In this document: one piece after another, positions 16,921-25,407 of the stretch
Layout of the letters: each line of letters starts with the position of its first letter
Position numbering within the stretch: position 1 is the first letter of the stretch
NCBI RefSeq assembly: GCF_000231385.2
Contig: NC_018515.1
Span: 3,368,501 to 3,432,500, forward strand
Length of the DNA stretch: 64,000 nucleotides
Source: Desulfosporosinus meridiei DSM 13257
GTDB lineage: Bacteria > Bacillota > Desulfitobacteriia > Desulfitobacteriales > Desulfitobacteriaceae
Direction of reading: 5' to 3'
Notes under the pieces: generated by a model
Told to the model about the DNA's origin: nothing
The model's database searches: none
The model's input: the letters and a program-made list of their open reading frames with translations, nothing else
Made by a program: the position numbers and the translations under genes

Positions 16921-19371
16921 TTAAATAAATAAATTAACGTTTGAATCCTCTGCTTCTCCTAAATAATAACCCACTCCGCCAATTTTAACGCCATCCAGCA
17001 GTTCCTCTTGTTTTAGACCCATCACATCCATGGACATTTGGCAGGCTACTACCTCTACTCCATTGCACATTGCGGCACTGATAAGATCTTCCAGGGAAGA
17101 AACATTTTTGTCCTTCATAACTTTTCTGATCATTTTTCCGCCCATGCCTAGCATGTTCATGTTCGACAACTTAAGACGTTTACTTCCCCTCGGCATCATC
17201 ATGCTGAACATCTTATCCATAAAGCCCTTTTGAGTGCTGACCTTTTCGTGTTTACGCAAAATATTTAATCCCCAAAAGGTGAAAAACATCGTGACTTTCT
17301 TGCCCATGGACGCAGCTCCATTGGCAATGATGAAGGAGGCTATAGCTTTATCCAAATCTCCGCTAAAAACCACTATTGTCTTATTATCCTTTAAAGTTGC
17401 AGCTGCCGGTTCTTGCTGAACTGAGTCCCTTGGCGCACCTTTTTTAATGAATGCTGTAATAACCCCTCCGGCCTTGGCTACGTCTATCAGTTGATTATTG
17501 GTTCTTTTACTCCAAGCTTTAATATCCTCATAAAAGCCCGGATCAGAAGCCAAAATCTTGAGGATTTGACCTTGTTTCAACGGATCCATAGCAGCCTTAA
17601 CCTGCATTAATGGCCCGGGACAACAAAGACCGCAAGCATCAATGCTTTTATCAAAATGCCCATGAGGGGTATCCACTTCAACTAGTTCTGAATCGGATTG
17701 TTGACTCTCAGAGCTTATCTTTTGAGGATCGAATTCTTGTAACGCTACAGTTTTATAGCCCCCGGTAATATTTAAGACGTTATAACCATTTTGACTTAAG
17801 ATCCTGTCTGCTATATAGCCCCTTAAGCCTACTTGACAGTACTCTACTATCTGTTTATTCCTGTCTAACTCGTCCATCCTGTCTCTTAAGCTGTCCAAGG
17901 GAATGTTGATGGAACCGGGTAAGTGTCCATTGTTATATTCCTCTTCCGTTCGTACATCCAGAAGAATTGAATCCTTAAGTTCTGCCAACTCCATATCCTT
18001 CCAAGCCACAACATGAGTTCTGCCGGCCAGTAGGTTTTGCGCTGAAAATCCCGCCATATTTACCGGGTCTTTGGCCGAGGAGAAAGGCGGTGCGTAGGCT
18101 AATTCTAATTCGGCTAAGTCGTCTACCGTGCCTTTTAAGCGAATGACAGCAGCAATAACATCAATTCGTTTGTCAACACCATCATAACCGATTCCCTGTG
18201 CTCCCAAAACTCGGCCTTCATCATTAAAAATCAGTTTCAATGTCAGCTGTAAAGCAGCCGGGTAATAGGAGGCATGAGCCACGGGATGAACGTAGACGAC
18301 TCGATAAGACAGATTGGCTTTTTGCAGACTTCGCTCATTGGCTCCCGTGCTGGCCGCCGTCAAGCTGAAAACTTTAAGGATCGAGGTTCCTTGAGTGCCC
18401 TTATAAATGGAATTCAAACCCTCAATATTATCCGCAGCAATTCTTCCTTGCTTGTTGGCCGGTCCGGCCAAAGGGATAGCCGTCTTTTCTCCGGTAATAA
18501 AGTCGACAACCTCGATGGCATCTCCTACTGCGTAAACACCCTTTACATTGGTCTGCATTCTTTCATCAACGATGATATGGCCTTTTGGGCCTAACCCTAT
18601 TCCCGAGTCTTTCAAAAAAGCAGTGTCAGGTGCAACCCCGATGGCCAGAATGACTAGATCAGCAGTCACCATTTTTTGGCTGCCCAAGGTTACTTCGATT
18701 TGACTACCAACCTCTTTAAAAGCTTTAACCCCGTCACCCAAGATAAGATCCACGCCATTTTCAGCTAATTCCTTTTCAGCCATTACCACCATGTCTGAAT
18801 CAAAAGGAGCTAAAATGTGAGGAGCGGCTTCGACTAAAGTGACCTTCAAACCTCTCTCGATCAGGTTTTCAGCCATTTCAACTCCGACAAAACCGCCGCC
18901 AATAACTAGAGCGCTACTTATACCTTTTTGATCAACATAGGCCTTAACTTTATCTGTGTCTGGAATGTTTCTCAAAGTAAATATTTTCGAGCTGTCTATC
19001 CCCGGAATATTGGGCCGAAGAGCTTTGGCTCCCGGTGATAATACTAGAGCATCATAGGATTCTTCGTAAATCCCTTGATCCTTACTTCTGACTGTCACGA
19101 TTTTCTTTTCTGTGTCAATGCCAACAACTTCACTATTAATTCTCACATCAATGTTAAACCTAGCTTTCATAGCCTCAGGAGTTTGGACAAGAAGTTTCTC
19201 CCGTTCCGTAATAGTTTCACCGATGTAATAGGGCAAACCGCAGTTGGCGAATGAAATATAGTCATCTCTTTCAAACAAGATGATCTGGGCCTGTTCATCT
19301 AGTCTTCTAAGACGCGCAGCAGCGGAGGCTCCTCCAGCTACACCGCCAACTATGAGTACTTTTTTTGTCAT
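16921..19371 (-). CDS. CoA-disulfide reductase-rhodanese-TusA-DsrE fusion protein
   Basis: 816 residues with four modules. 1-445: FAD/NAD(P)H disulfide reductase (GGVAGGASAAARLRRLDE, YAVGDAIEV) with the single active cysteine in FANCGLPYYIGE (about 43), as in CoA-disulfide and CoA-dependent sulfur reductases. 455-545: rhodanese with VEYCQVGLRG. 580-655: TusA-like with CGLCCPGP. 670-816: DsrE/DsrF-like with ACQMSMDVMG. Together these can reduce CoA persulfide or polysulfide and pass sulfane sulfur through the rhodanese, TusA and DsrE cysteines. The site is cytoplasmic; no signal peptide or membrane segment. The promoter upstream carries a G/C-rich dyad in its spacer that resembles a CsoR/CstR operator. 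A shorter paralogue without TusA and DsrE lies at 30787-32439. Confidence 0.92.
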   Translation of the reverse strand: MTKKVLIVGGVAGGASAAARLRRLDEQAQIILFERDDYISFANCGLPYYIGETITEREKLLVQTPEAMKARFNIDVRINSEVVGIDTEKKIVTVRSKDQGIYEESYDALVLSPGAKALRPNIPGIDSSKIFTLRNIPDTDKVKAYVDQKGISSALVIGGGFVGVEMAENLIERGLKVTLVEAAPHILAPFDSDMVVMAEKELAENGVDLILGDGVKAFKEVGSQIEVTLGSQKMVTADLVILAIGVAPDTAFLKDSGIGLGPKGHIIVDERMQTNVKGVYAVGDAIEVVDFITGEKTAIPLAGPANKQGRIAADNIEGLNSIYKGTQGTSILKVFSLTAASTGANERSLQKANLSYRVVYVHPVAHASYYPAALQLTLKLIFNDEGRVLGAQGIGYDGVDKRIDVIAAVIRLKGTVDDLAELELAYAPPFSSAKDPVNMAGFSAQNLLAGRTHVVAWKDMELAELKDSILLDVRTEEEYNNGHLPGSINIPLDSLRDRMDELDRNKQIVEYCQVGLRGYIADRILSQNGYNVLNITGGYKTVALQEFDPQKISSESQQSDSELVEVDTPHGHFDKSIDACGLCCPGPLMQVKAAMDPLKQGQILKILASDPGFYEDIKAWSKRTNNQLIDVAKAGGVITAFIKKGAPRDSVQQEPAAATLKDNKTIVVFSGDLDKAIASFIIANGAASMGKKVTMFFTFWGLNILRKHEKVSTQKGFMDKMFSMMMPRGSKRLKLSNMNMLGMGGKMIRKVMKDKNVSSLEDLISAAMCNGVEVVACQMSMDVMGLKQEELLDGVKIGGVGYYLGEAEDSNVNLFI

Positions 19372-19485
19372 AGAAATATCCCTCCATAAAAGCTTAGTAA
19401 CTTATAGTTTGACTTGTAAATGCTTAGTTTATTTCCGAGTCGATTTCGAGCTTCGACAGCAAGCTTTACCTGCTTCAGTAATTAC

Positions 19486-19514
19486 ATTATACCCCCCGGG
19501 GCCATAGGGGTCAA
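19486..19514 (-). promoter_or_regulatory. Promoter with CsoR/CstR-like operator in its spacer
   Basis: On the minus strand TTGACC (19509-19514) and TATAAT (19486-19491) are separated by exactly 17 bases. The spacer reads CCTATGGCCCCGGGGGG, giving ACCCC..GGGGGGTAT, the kind of G/C dyad used by CsoR-family repressors, including the persulfide sensor CstR. It lies 115 bases upstream of the sulfur-transferase fusion gene. Promoter call is strong; the operator identity is inferred. Confidence 0.65.
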
Positions 19515-19757
19515 TGGGAAAATAATAACAAAGTATTTACCAACAAAAAACTACCTCATTAAAATGAGATAGTTTTCGCATAGACTTATTCTTTATACTA
19601 TAATCCAATGTTCATTCCATACATTTTCTATCAACTTGAAAGTAAGTTGATAGGCACCCTAGAAAAATGTCCTCCCTACGTTCAGTCCACGTTTTTGGTC
19701 CTCGTAGCACCAAATTAAATTATTGTATTACAATAACAAAACAGCAAATACCAATAT

Positions 19758-19782
19758 TTATTTATTGATATTCAATAAATAA
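19758..19782 (+). promoter_or_regulatory. AT-rich palindrome upstream of a membrane protein gene
   Basis: TTATTTATTGA, three bases, then the exact inverted TCAATAAATAA, 122 bases before the ATG at 19904. It could be an operator of a CRP/FNR-like or other dimeric regulator, but the 3-base centre does not match the TTGAT-N4-ATCAA consensus. Confidence 0.35.
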
Positions 19783-19903
19783 TACATTACAATTTACTCA
19801 GTTCAAACTTAACTCATGATAACTGAGGTGCTGTTTATGAGTCGAGCACCACTGTTGTTAAAGGTCTCAAATACTTTAAGAATTAGATTTATTGGAGGTT
19901 ATT

Positions 19904-21151
19904 ATGGAAAACTTCATTTCTGAAAATCTTGAACAGCCAGCTGAATTGGAAAGGTATTATCGGCAGGAGCCCGAGAAATTTATTAAAGCCTTTCCCGAGG
20001 TATTTAGAGAAAATCAGAATCTAACTATCCTGAAAGTTTGGCAGGAAAGGCTAAATTTTGATATACCAAGGAATGAAAAGATGGAAACTGATACTAGGTG
20101 GAAAGACCTTCTGCTAGTAATTGTGATTTCGTTGCTGGCGGGAACAATTGCCAGGTTTTTGTTACCATCCATTGAAAAAGAATTAATTAATCCGGCAAAT
20201 ATTGTTTTTTCGATTTTTCCTTTGCTTTCAGTCTATTTTCTTTTAAAGAACCGCCCTTCGAAAAAGCTTATTCTGTCAATTAGCCTATTCTACCTGGTGG
20301 CATTGATTTACCTAAACTTTCTACCTGTAAAATTCACAGACAGTATTATTTTGGCAAATTTGCATTTACCCTTTTTCTTATGGTCGTTAGTTGCCCTTTC
20401 CTTCACGGGAGACTATCGCCTGCAACCAGGAAAAGTATTGGAATACCTGAAGTACAACGGTGAGCTTTTAATTAGTGCCGGTCTGTTACTTATTTGTGGT
20501 GTCGTTTTAACAGCTTTGACCATTGGTTTATTTGCGGCAATTCAAGTCAAAATAGAAGATTTTTATATGAACAACATTGCAATTTATGGAGTTGCTGCTG
20601 CACCCTTTGTTGGTACTTATTTAGCGAGGGCCAGGGGCATAACCAAAAATATTGCGCCTTACTTAGCAAAGGTTTTTAGTCCTTTAGTTTTAATAACCTT
20701 AGGTGTCTATTTAGCTACAATTATCGTAACCCAGAAGAATCCTTATACTGATAGAGAATTCTTATTAATATTTAACTTAATGCTGATCCTGGTCTTAGCA
20801 ATCACGATTTTTTCCGTCGCTGGAAGAGAAACTGGTTCAAAAATAACTTTCAATGACCGAATAATCTTCGCATTGTTAACAGTTGCTATAGTAATTGACT
20901 GCGTAGCCTTATCGGCTATCTTGTTCAGATTAACTTCATATGGCATAACTCCAAACCGGTTGGCAGTTTTGGGTATGAATCTAATTGTATTTGTCCACTT
21001 ATTGAGGATTACGGTTAATTATTTCCGGTTTATACTGGGTAAAGTTAAAGTGGAGATGATTGAAGCTGCCATTACGCGATATTTGCCGATCTATTCACTG
21101 TGGGCGCTGATCGTTACCATTTTCTTTCCGATAATTTTCACTTTCAAGTAA
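19904..21151 (+). CDS. Multi-pass membrane protein related to DUF4153
   Basis: 415 residues: a charged N-terminal segment of about 65 residues, then roughly 11 hydrophobic helices (DLLLVIVISLLAGTIARFLL, LLISAGLLLICGVVLTALTI, FALLTVAIVIDCVALSAILF and others). The internal GIAPFVGTYLARARG-like stretch (AAAPFVGTYLARARGITKNI) and the pattern of helices resemble DUF4153-type proteins. No catalytic or transport motif is visible and the function is unknown. A TTG 12 bases upstream is in frame but sits within the ribosome site GGAGGT, so the ATG at 19904 is chosen. It is followed by a strong terminator and stands alone. Confidence 0.65.
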   Translation: MENFISENLEQPAELERYYRQEPEKFIKAFPEVFRENQNLTILKVWQERLNFDIPRNEKMETDTRWKDLLLVIVISLLAGTIARFLLPSIEKELINPANIVFSIFPLLSVYFLLKNRPSKKLILSISLFYLVALIYLNFLPVKFTDSIILANLHLPFFLWSLVALSFTGDYRLQPGKVLEYLKYNGELLISAGLLLICGVVLTALTIGLFAAIQVKIEDFYMNNIAIYGVAAAPFVGTYLARARGITKNIAPYLAKVFSPLVLITLGVYLATIIVTQKNPYTDREFLLIFNLMLILVLAITIFSVAGRETGSKITFNDRIIFALLTVAIVIDCVALSAILFRLTSYGITPNRLAVLGMNLIVFVHLLRITVNYFRFILGKVKVEMIEAAITRYLPIYSLWALIVTIFFPIIFTFK

Positions 21152-21190
21152 AATTATAGTTACTGATGAGCGGGCCCGCGCGACAGGACA

Positions 21191-21221
21191 AAAACCACTG
21201 AAAAAACTTTTCAGTGGTTTT
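21191..21221 (+). terminator. Terminator after the DUF4153-like gene
   Basis: AAAACCACTGAAAA (21191-21204) is perfectly complementary to TTTTCAGTGGTTTT (21208-21221), with a 3-base loop and a terminal T-run. Confidence 0.85.
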
Positions 21222-21335
21222 CCATATCACAGTAACATAAATCTTCAATAGATCTTTAGCGCTGAATAGACCAATAACAGGGTATGGTAAAACTGCGTAA
21301 TCGCGGTGAGGAAATCACGTTACGGTGTCATTACC

Positions 21336-22046
21336 TTACTTTTTTATCGGAATCCAAACCTCACACTTATAATCCGGAGCAGATATATCACCCAGTGGAT
21401 AAACTCCAATTGTGGTCCTTCCTCTTGCTGATAACCCGTTGCAGGAATCCATTCGGAATAAATCCGTTCCCATACCTTCTGTATGGCACCCGGCATGGGA
21501 CCAACTGACTCAAACACTGCCCACCGTGCAGTAGGTATCTCAACAGACGAAAAATCTGCCGGAGTTTCCCCATTGTCCTCCACAGCAATCATATAGGTAA
21601 AGGCTTCATAGTTGGGTTCAAAATCCAGACAAATCCCAAAGACCCCCATGCCGCCTGCCATGGAGCAAATTTTTTCATAGGATCCGTCCGCCTGGCATTC
21701 CTTCCAAAAAAGCGGAACCAAATTTAAATTTTCTCCATCCAGAGTTGTTATTCTTTTAGTCTTGCCGATCACTTTAAACGAATCTTTTTCGATTAATTTG
21801 TAATCCATATCCTGATCCCCTTTGATTGAAATATGAAAGGAAAGCTTTGAAAATGCTTTAAAGCATATGATACATCCGCTGAAAGTGAAATGGGGTTCTC
21901 CCTGTTGTCTCTTTGAAAATCGCTGAGTGCCAGGATGAATATCCTGCAGCATTTGAGAGCTGCTTAAGGGTAATCTCTTCATATATGTGATTCTCAATAT
22001 AATCCTGCATTTTTTGCACTGCCCTTATTGCTTCAACCTGATTCAT
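21336..22046 (-). pseudogene. Decayed AraC-family regulator with GyrI-like effector domain
   Basis: An AraC-GyrI fusion gene that no longer reads through. ATG 22046 (preceded by GGGAGGTGAG) encodes the first AraC helix-turn-helix (VEAIRAVQKMQDYIENHIYE, LKQLSNAAGYSSWHSA), then stops at 21858, before the second helix-turn-helix. Sequence for that part and the linker is deleted. The GyrI-like ligand domain resumes at ATG 21808 (MDYKLIEKDSFKVIGKTKRI), preceded by a plausible AAAGGGGATC site. Near 21400 one base is missing: the zero frame gives GPQLEFIHWV and stops at 21344, while the shifted frame restores the expected ending VYPLGDISAPDYKCEVWIPI and stops at 21336. The GyrI piece might still be translated, but both halves are damaged. 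Confidence 0.75.
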
Positions 22047-22165
22047 TTTCTCACCTCCCGTATCTAGCATAAATCAACCGGAGAAGTATTTCTTGACCTG
22101 AATTGCTGAGTTTAAGAAGAGAATATTTATCAAATTTTTGCCCAATAAGATTTAGATGAACAACT

Positions 22166-22209
22166 AAAGCCTAAAGTGATCCACTTAAGCGCGAATCACT
22201 TTAGGCTTT
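22166..22209 (-). terminator. Terminator after the Uma2 gene
   Basis: AAAGCCTAAAGTGAT (22166-22180) and ATCACTTTAGGCTTT (22195-22209) are perfectly complementary around a 14-base loop. Flanking T/A tracts are short. Confidence 0.7.
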
Positions 22210-22273
22210 TAGTATAAGATTATGCCAGACTTTCAACTTTTTCTTCATTAAAATCTAGCATATCAAGTCCATT

Positions 22274-22855
22274 TTACAAAGCAGCAAAAACCGGATTAAG
22301 ATCAATTATCAAGTCCGGTAAGGCGCTCACGGTTATTTTTTCTTCATCTGAATAAACAGCTGGCCGTCCATAGCGCTTATTGTTCTGTAAGGTAAATACG
22401 CTCACGAACTTACCATCTGGTTCAATGACCCAATACTCTTTAACCCCGGCCATTTCAAATTTATTAAACTTAAAAAGCTTATCTATCCTTGCGGTTGAGG
22501 GAGATGATATTTCAATAATCAGGGTGGGAGTACCATAATACCCAGTACCTTTTAAACCAGCATTATCACAAATGATAGTAAGATCAGGCTGACATACAAA
22601 CGTTGTTTCTTCGTCTTCTTCATTTAATTCAGGTATCCTTAAATCGAAAGGTGAAGCAAAAATTCTACAGGGCTTATTCCGTAAGTATTCACCAAATTGC
22701 AACATAAGTTCACTGGATATGGCTTGATGCTGCCATGTAGGAGCAGATTGCATATGGGGCACGCCATCAATTATTTCCCATCTTTCTCCATCCGTCCAGG
22801 TAAGATAATCTGCATAGGTATATTTCTTATCACTACTATGCGGAAATATTGACAT
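22274..22855 (-). CDS. Uma2-family (DUF820) putative restriction-endonuclease-like protein
   Basis: 193 residues. The Uma2 pattern is present: YTYADYLTWTDGERWEIIDG, then VCQPDLTIICDNAGLKGTGY, PTLIIEISSPSTARIDKLFKF and VKEYWVIEPDGKFVSVFTL. The PD..(E)xS/V-E-I-x-S-P core belongs to the PD-(D/E)XK nuclease fold. These proteins are common in cyanobacteria and Firmicutes; their role is unknown. An upstream GTG-type extension is possible, but GCGAGG before ATG 22855 supports the shorter start. A 5' fragment of a near-identical gene lies at 45704-45863. Flanked by a terminator, so it is transcribed alone. Confidence 0.85.
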   Translation of the reverse strand: MSIFPHSSDKKYTYADYLTWTDGERWEIIDGVPHMQSAPTWQHQAISSELMLQFGEYLRNKPCRIFASPFDLRIPELNEEDEETTFVCQPDLTIICDNAGLKGTGYYGTPTLIIEISSPSTARIDKLFKFNKFEMAGVKEYWVIEPDGKFVSVFTLQNNKRYGRPAVYSDEEKITVSALPDLIIDLNPVFAAL

Positions 22856-23036
22856 TAAACCTCGCCCCCATAATATCAACTATCCGACTATCTGAAATAT
22901 TAAGCATTGCCATATTATAACACATCATCTGTGGAGCTACAAAGAGTTGACCAGTACCTAAAGAAGAACATTTACAAATCACCACATTATATATAGACGC
23001 AAATGAAATGCATGCATTTTCACAAGAGGGGAAGAA

Positions 23037-23270
23037 CTGATCTACAGCGAATCACGACACGCTGGCCTGGCAGATTGTCTGATCAAATTCGCCAAAACCA
23101 TTCAGAAGTTTAACTATCCGGGAGAATTGATCCCCTTACCCCGCAAGCTGACTTCCAGCTGCGGCATGGGCGTCAAATTTGACTTCAGTCAAGATCTTGG
23201 CGGGATTATTTCTGAGAAAATCGAGAAAATTTATGCAATTAAAGGGAATCAGTACCAATTAGTCTATTAG
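23037..23270 (+). pseudogene. Degenerate DUF3343 (Se/S carrier-like) gene
   Basis: An open stretch of 77 codons ends at TAG 23268-23270 and contains the DUF3343 core: PGELIPLPRKLTSSCGMGVKF, then a C-terminal helix and QYQLVY, close to the ending QYTLKY of the intact gene at 25012. The N-terminus is not DUF3343-like (YSESRHAGLADCLIKFAKT instead of the usual Y-x-x-x-F-T-S-T-H-x-A-x-R start), and no ATG, GTG or TTG with a ribosome site is in frame. It has probably lost its start through a rearrangement. A hairpin at 23294-23327 separates it from the aminotransferase gene it would have preceded. Confidence 0.6.
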
Positions 23271-23293
23271 GCCAAGGCGTAAACATAATAAAT

Positions 23294-23327
23294 AGTAAGG
23301 GCTTCAGAAAATAAGGAAGCCCTTACT
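23294..23327 (+). terminator. Hairpin just upstream of a class-V aminotransferase gene
   Basis: AGTAAGGGCTTC (23294-23305) is perfectly complementary to GAAGCCCTTACT (23316-23327). No T-run follows; the ribosome site AAAGGAATGATG begins within three bases of the stem, so it may act on translation or as mRNA processing/stabilising structure rather than as a terminator. Confidence 0.4.
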
Positions 23328-23341
23328 AAAGGAATGATGTT

Positions 23342-24487
23342 ATGGACGGAATATATTTAGATAATGCAGCCACCTCTTTCCCTAAGGCTCCTGGGGTGGC
23401 TGCAGCTGTGGCCGGATTTCTCACTAATAGCGGCGTTAATATTAACCGTGGGCTTTACTCGGCATCTTTTGAGACTGCCAACATCGTTTATGAAACCCGG
23501 GAGCTCCTTTGCCGCCTGTTTAACTTCCCGAAACCGGAAAACGTTATTTTTACGAAAAACATTACGGAAAGTCTGAATGTTATCCTTAAAGGGCTGCTGA
23601 AACCGGGAAATCACGTGCTGGTTTCTACCATGGAACATAACGCAGTGATGCGACCCCTGGCTTCTCTGGCTGAAAAAGGGGTTGAAGTATCGGCGGTCCA
23701 CTGCAATCACCAAGGGGAACTTTCCCCCGGCGATTTAAGACTGCAAATCAAATCAAATACCAAAGCGGTTGTTATAACTCATGCCTCCAATGTCAGCGGT
23801 ACGATCATGCCTTTAGAGGAAGTGGGCCAACTGTGCCGGGAGCATAAATTGTTCTTCATCGTTGACAGTGCTCAAACAGCCGGCTTCTTAAGCATTGATT
23901 TTTTAGCCCTTCAGGCAGATGCTTTTGCCTTTACAGGCCATAAAGGTCTCTTGGGACCTCAAGGAATCGGCGGCTTTTACCTAAGCGATCAATTAGCCTC
24001 TCTGGTTGAACCCCTAATCGAAGGGGGAACAGGCAGCGCCTCAGACAGCGTCTTCCAGCCCAGCTATCTGCCTGATCGTTTCGAAGCGGGCACTTTAAAC
24101 CTGCCGGGAATTTACGGCCTCAATGCCTCACTTAAATACTTAATCAGGGAAGGGATTCCTGCCATAAGAGAAAAGGAGCTGAGCCTTGTGCAGAGGTTTA
24201 TGGAAAATGTGCAAACCCTGCCGGGCATTCAGCTCCTTGGTCCCGATCCCAAACATGAGCGGACCGGAATAGCTTCTCTTAACTTTTTGAACCATGACAA
24301 TGCCCAGGTTAGTTATGAACTATTCAAGGACTTTGGAATCATGACCCGCTGCGGCCTCCATTGCGCTCCGGCAGCCCACCGGACCCTGGGAACGTTTCCT
24401 CAGGGTACCGTCCGCTTTAGTTTCGGCCACTTTAACTCCCTCCAAGATGTGGACTATGTGATCCATTCCTTAAGAAAGCGCTTTTAG
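23342..24487 (+). CDS. Class-V aminotransferase, cysteine desulfurase/selenocysteine lyase-like
   Basis: 381 residues. IYLDNAATSFPKAPGVAAAV opens the fold; TMEHNAVMRPLASL, FIVDSAQTAG and the PLP lysine in FTGHKGLLGPQG (about residue 201) follow. A cysteine at RCGLHCAPAAH (about 340) is in the position of the sulfur-accepting cysteine. Length and motifs match the cysteine desulfurase-like subfamily found beside selD and yedF. It should mobilise sulfur or selenium from cysteine/selenocysteine in the cytoplasm. Neighbours (DUF3343, selD, yedF) support selenium delivery. A paralogue is at 27442. Its last codons overlap the tail of a formate dehydrogenase relic on the opposite strand. Confidence 0.88.
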   Translation: MDGIYLDNAATSFPKAPGVAAAVAGFLTNSGVNINRGLYSASFETANIVYETRELLCRLFNFPKPENVIFTKNITESLNVILKGLLKPGNHVLVSTMEHNAVMRPLASLAEKGVEVSAVHCNHQGELSPGDLRLQIKSNTKAVVITHASNVSGTIMPLEEVGQLCREHKLFFIVDSAQTAGFLSIDFLALQADAFAFTGHKGLLGPQGIGGFYLSDQLASLVEPLIEGGTGSASDSVFQPSYLPDRFEAGTLNLPGIYGLNASLKYLIREGIPAIREKELSLVQRFMENVQTLPGIQLLGPDPKHERTGIASLNFLNHDNAQVSYELFKDFGIMTRCGLHCAPAAHRTLGTFPQGTVRFSFGHFNSLQDVDYVIHSLRKRF

Positions 24488-24868
24488 ATTTAGATTAGGC
24501 TTAGTGATTTTTACTCCGCAAGCTTTATGCTCATAGGTTTGGGATACTTTATCCGCAGCTCCATTGGTTAAGACATTGGCCGGGGTCTTCATATAATGGA
24601 AGATCATCCTCTGGGGTAACCCGCTCAGTTATGCGGATTTTCGTTTCCAGTTCTCCCCGCCGTAAGGCCACCTTAACACGTTTCCCTTCTTTAACGCCCA
24701 GGTGCTGAGCATCTGTGGGATTAATCTCAGCAAGCTCTTCGGGAGAGTAACTGCCCAGAGCTTCTAAATTTTTGGTAAACACGTTGTAATGAGAGAGTTT
24801 GCGGCCGGTGTTTAATACGAAGGGATATACTTCGTCCGGCAGTTCATTGGCTTTTTGACAAACAATTC
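24470..24868 (-). pseudogene. Relic of a formate dehydrogenase/molybdopterin oxidoreductase C-terminus
   Basis: Two frames joined by a frameshift read as the molybdopterin dinucleotide-binding end of a formate dehydrogenase alpha chain. From about 24868 the frame gives DEVYPFVLNTGRKLSHYNV, TKNLEALGSYSPEELAEINP and EGKRVKVALRRGELETKIRI. Near 24607 it breaks (VTPEDDLPLY) and the sense continues in another frame: MIFHYMKTPANVLTNGAADK, then QTYEHKACGVKI, ending at 24470. NTGR, H-x-N-T-K and the ANVLTN ending are typical of this family. Everything N-terminal of this 130-residue piece is gone. In many anaerobes this enzyme is a selenoprotein, which fits its position inside a selenium cluster. Confidence 0.75.
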
Positions 24869-25011
24869 AGAAAAAAATGTCCATGGCTCTGATCCGGTTC
24901 CCATTTAACAAGGATCTTCATATTTATATTGAGTAATAACCCCTTCCTGACAACGTTACTTTCCCGTTTGACAGTTACATAGTGCACAACTTAAAAGGAG
25001 ATTTTCAGAAA

Positions 25012-25263
25012 ATGGAAGCAAGCAAAGAATATTTCGCAGTATTTTTTACCCCTTCCGGAGCAATAAGGTTTCACCGGTTTTTGCGCAGCAATAACATTCC
25101 AGCGGAAGTTAAGCCCCTGCCCAGAATTCTGAGCATAAGCTGCGGCATAGGGATTGAGTTTTTCACTAATCTTGATGTAAATCTGTTAATCAGCAAGGAT
25201 ATTAAGGAACTCTACCTTCACCAAGGCTATCAGTACACTTTAAAGTACACCAAAGACCAGTGA
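25012..25263 (+). CDS. DUF3343 putative Se/S carrier-like protein
   Basis: 83 residues beginning MEASKEYFAVFFTPSGAIRF. The family pattern is complete: an N-terminal beta strand with F-x-x-F-x-S/T-P, a helix, then VKPLPRILSISCGIGIEF with the conserved cysteine at about residue 47. PF11823 proteins of this type are linked to selenium or sulfur carriage by gene context, not by biochemistry. AAAGGAG at 24993-24999 gives the ATG at 25012; an in-frame ATG 30 bases earlier lacks a site. It is followed by a strong terminator. Confidence 0.8.
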   Translation: MEASKEYFAVFFTPSGAIRFHRFLRSNNIPAEVKPLPRILSISCGIGIEFFTNLDVNLLISKDIKELYLHQGYQYTLKYTKDQ

Positions 25264-25293
25264 ATGCCTGGTTTGAACCTTTAAAATATGGAA

Positions 25294-25319
25294 AAATCCC
25301 GCAATTACTTGCGGGATTT
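25294..25319. terminator. Terminator between DUF3343 gene and tRNA-Lys
   Basis: AAATCCCGCAA (25294-25304) and TTGCGGGATTT (25309-25319) pair perfectly around TTAC, with A- and T-rich flanks. It can end both the plus-strand DUF3343 transcript and the minus-strand tRNA transcript. Confidence 0.85.
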
Positions 25320-25328
25320 AATAATCTC

Positions 25329-25404
25329 TGGTGCGCCACCCAGGATTCGAACCAGGGACCTGCCGATTAAGAGTCGGATGCTCTACCAGCTGAGCTAGTG
25401 GCGC
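25329..25404 (-). tRNA. tRNA-Lys(CTT)
   Basis: Minus strand: acceptor GCGCCAC pairs with GTGGCGC, discriminator A, and CCA is encoded. D-arm AGCTCAGCTGGTAGAGC and T-arm CTGG-TTCGAAT-CCAG are normal. The anticodon loop CTCTTAA gives anticodon CTT, reading AAG. All four arms are intact. Confidence 0.93.
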
Positions 25405-25407
25405 CTT

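Larger units (their letters stand above)
19372..19903. other. Divergent intergenic region with promoter, hairpin and two palindromes
   Basis: Besides the promoter at 19486-19514 it holds a terminator-like hairpin (AAAACTA-CTCATT with AATGAG-TAGTTTT, 19547-19576), which is unexpected between two divergent genes. CTATCAACTT and its inverted copy AAGTTGATAG lie at 19628-19653. An AT-rich palindrome TTATTTATTGA-TAT-TCAATAAATAA lies at 19758-19782. No reading frame with a ribosome site was found. Confidence 0.5.

Noticed and set aside
24549..24782. 77-codon minus-strand ORF as an independent small gene
   Set aside because: It is the middle of a formate dehydrogenase relic; sense sequence continues on both sides, in another frame at the 3' end.
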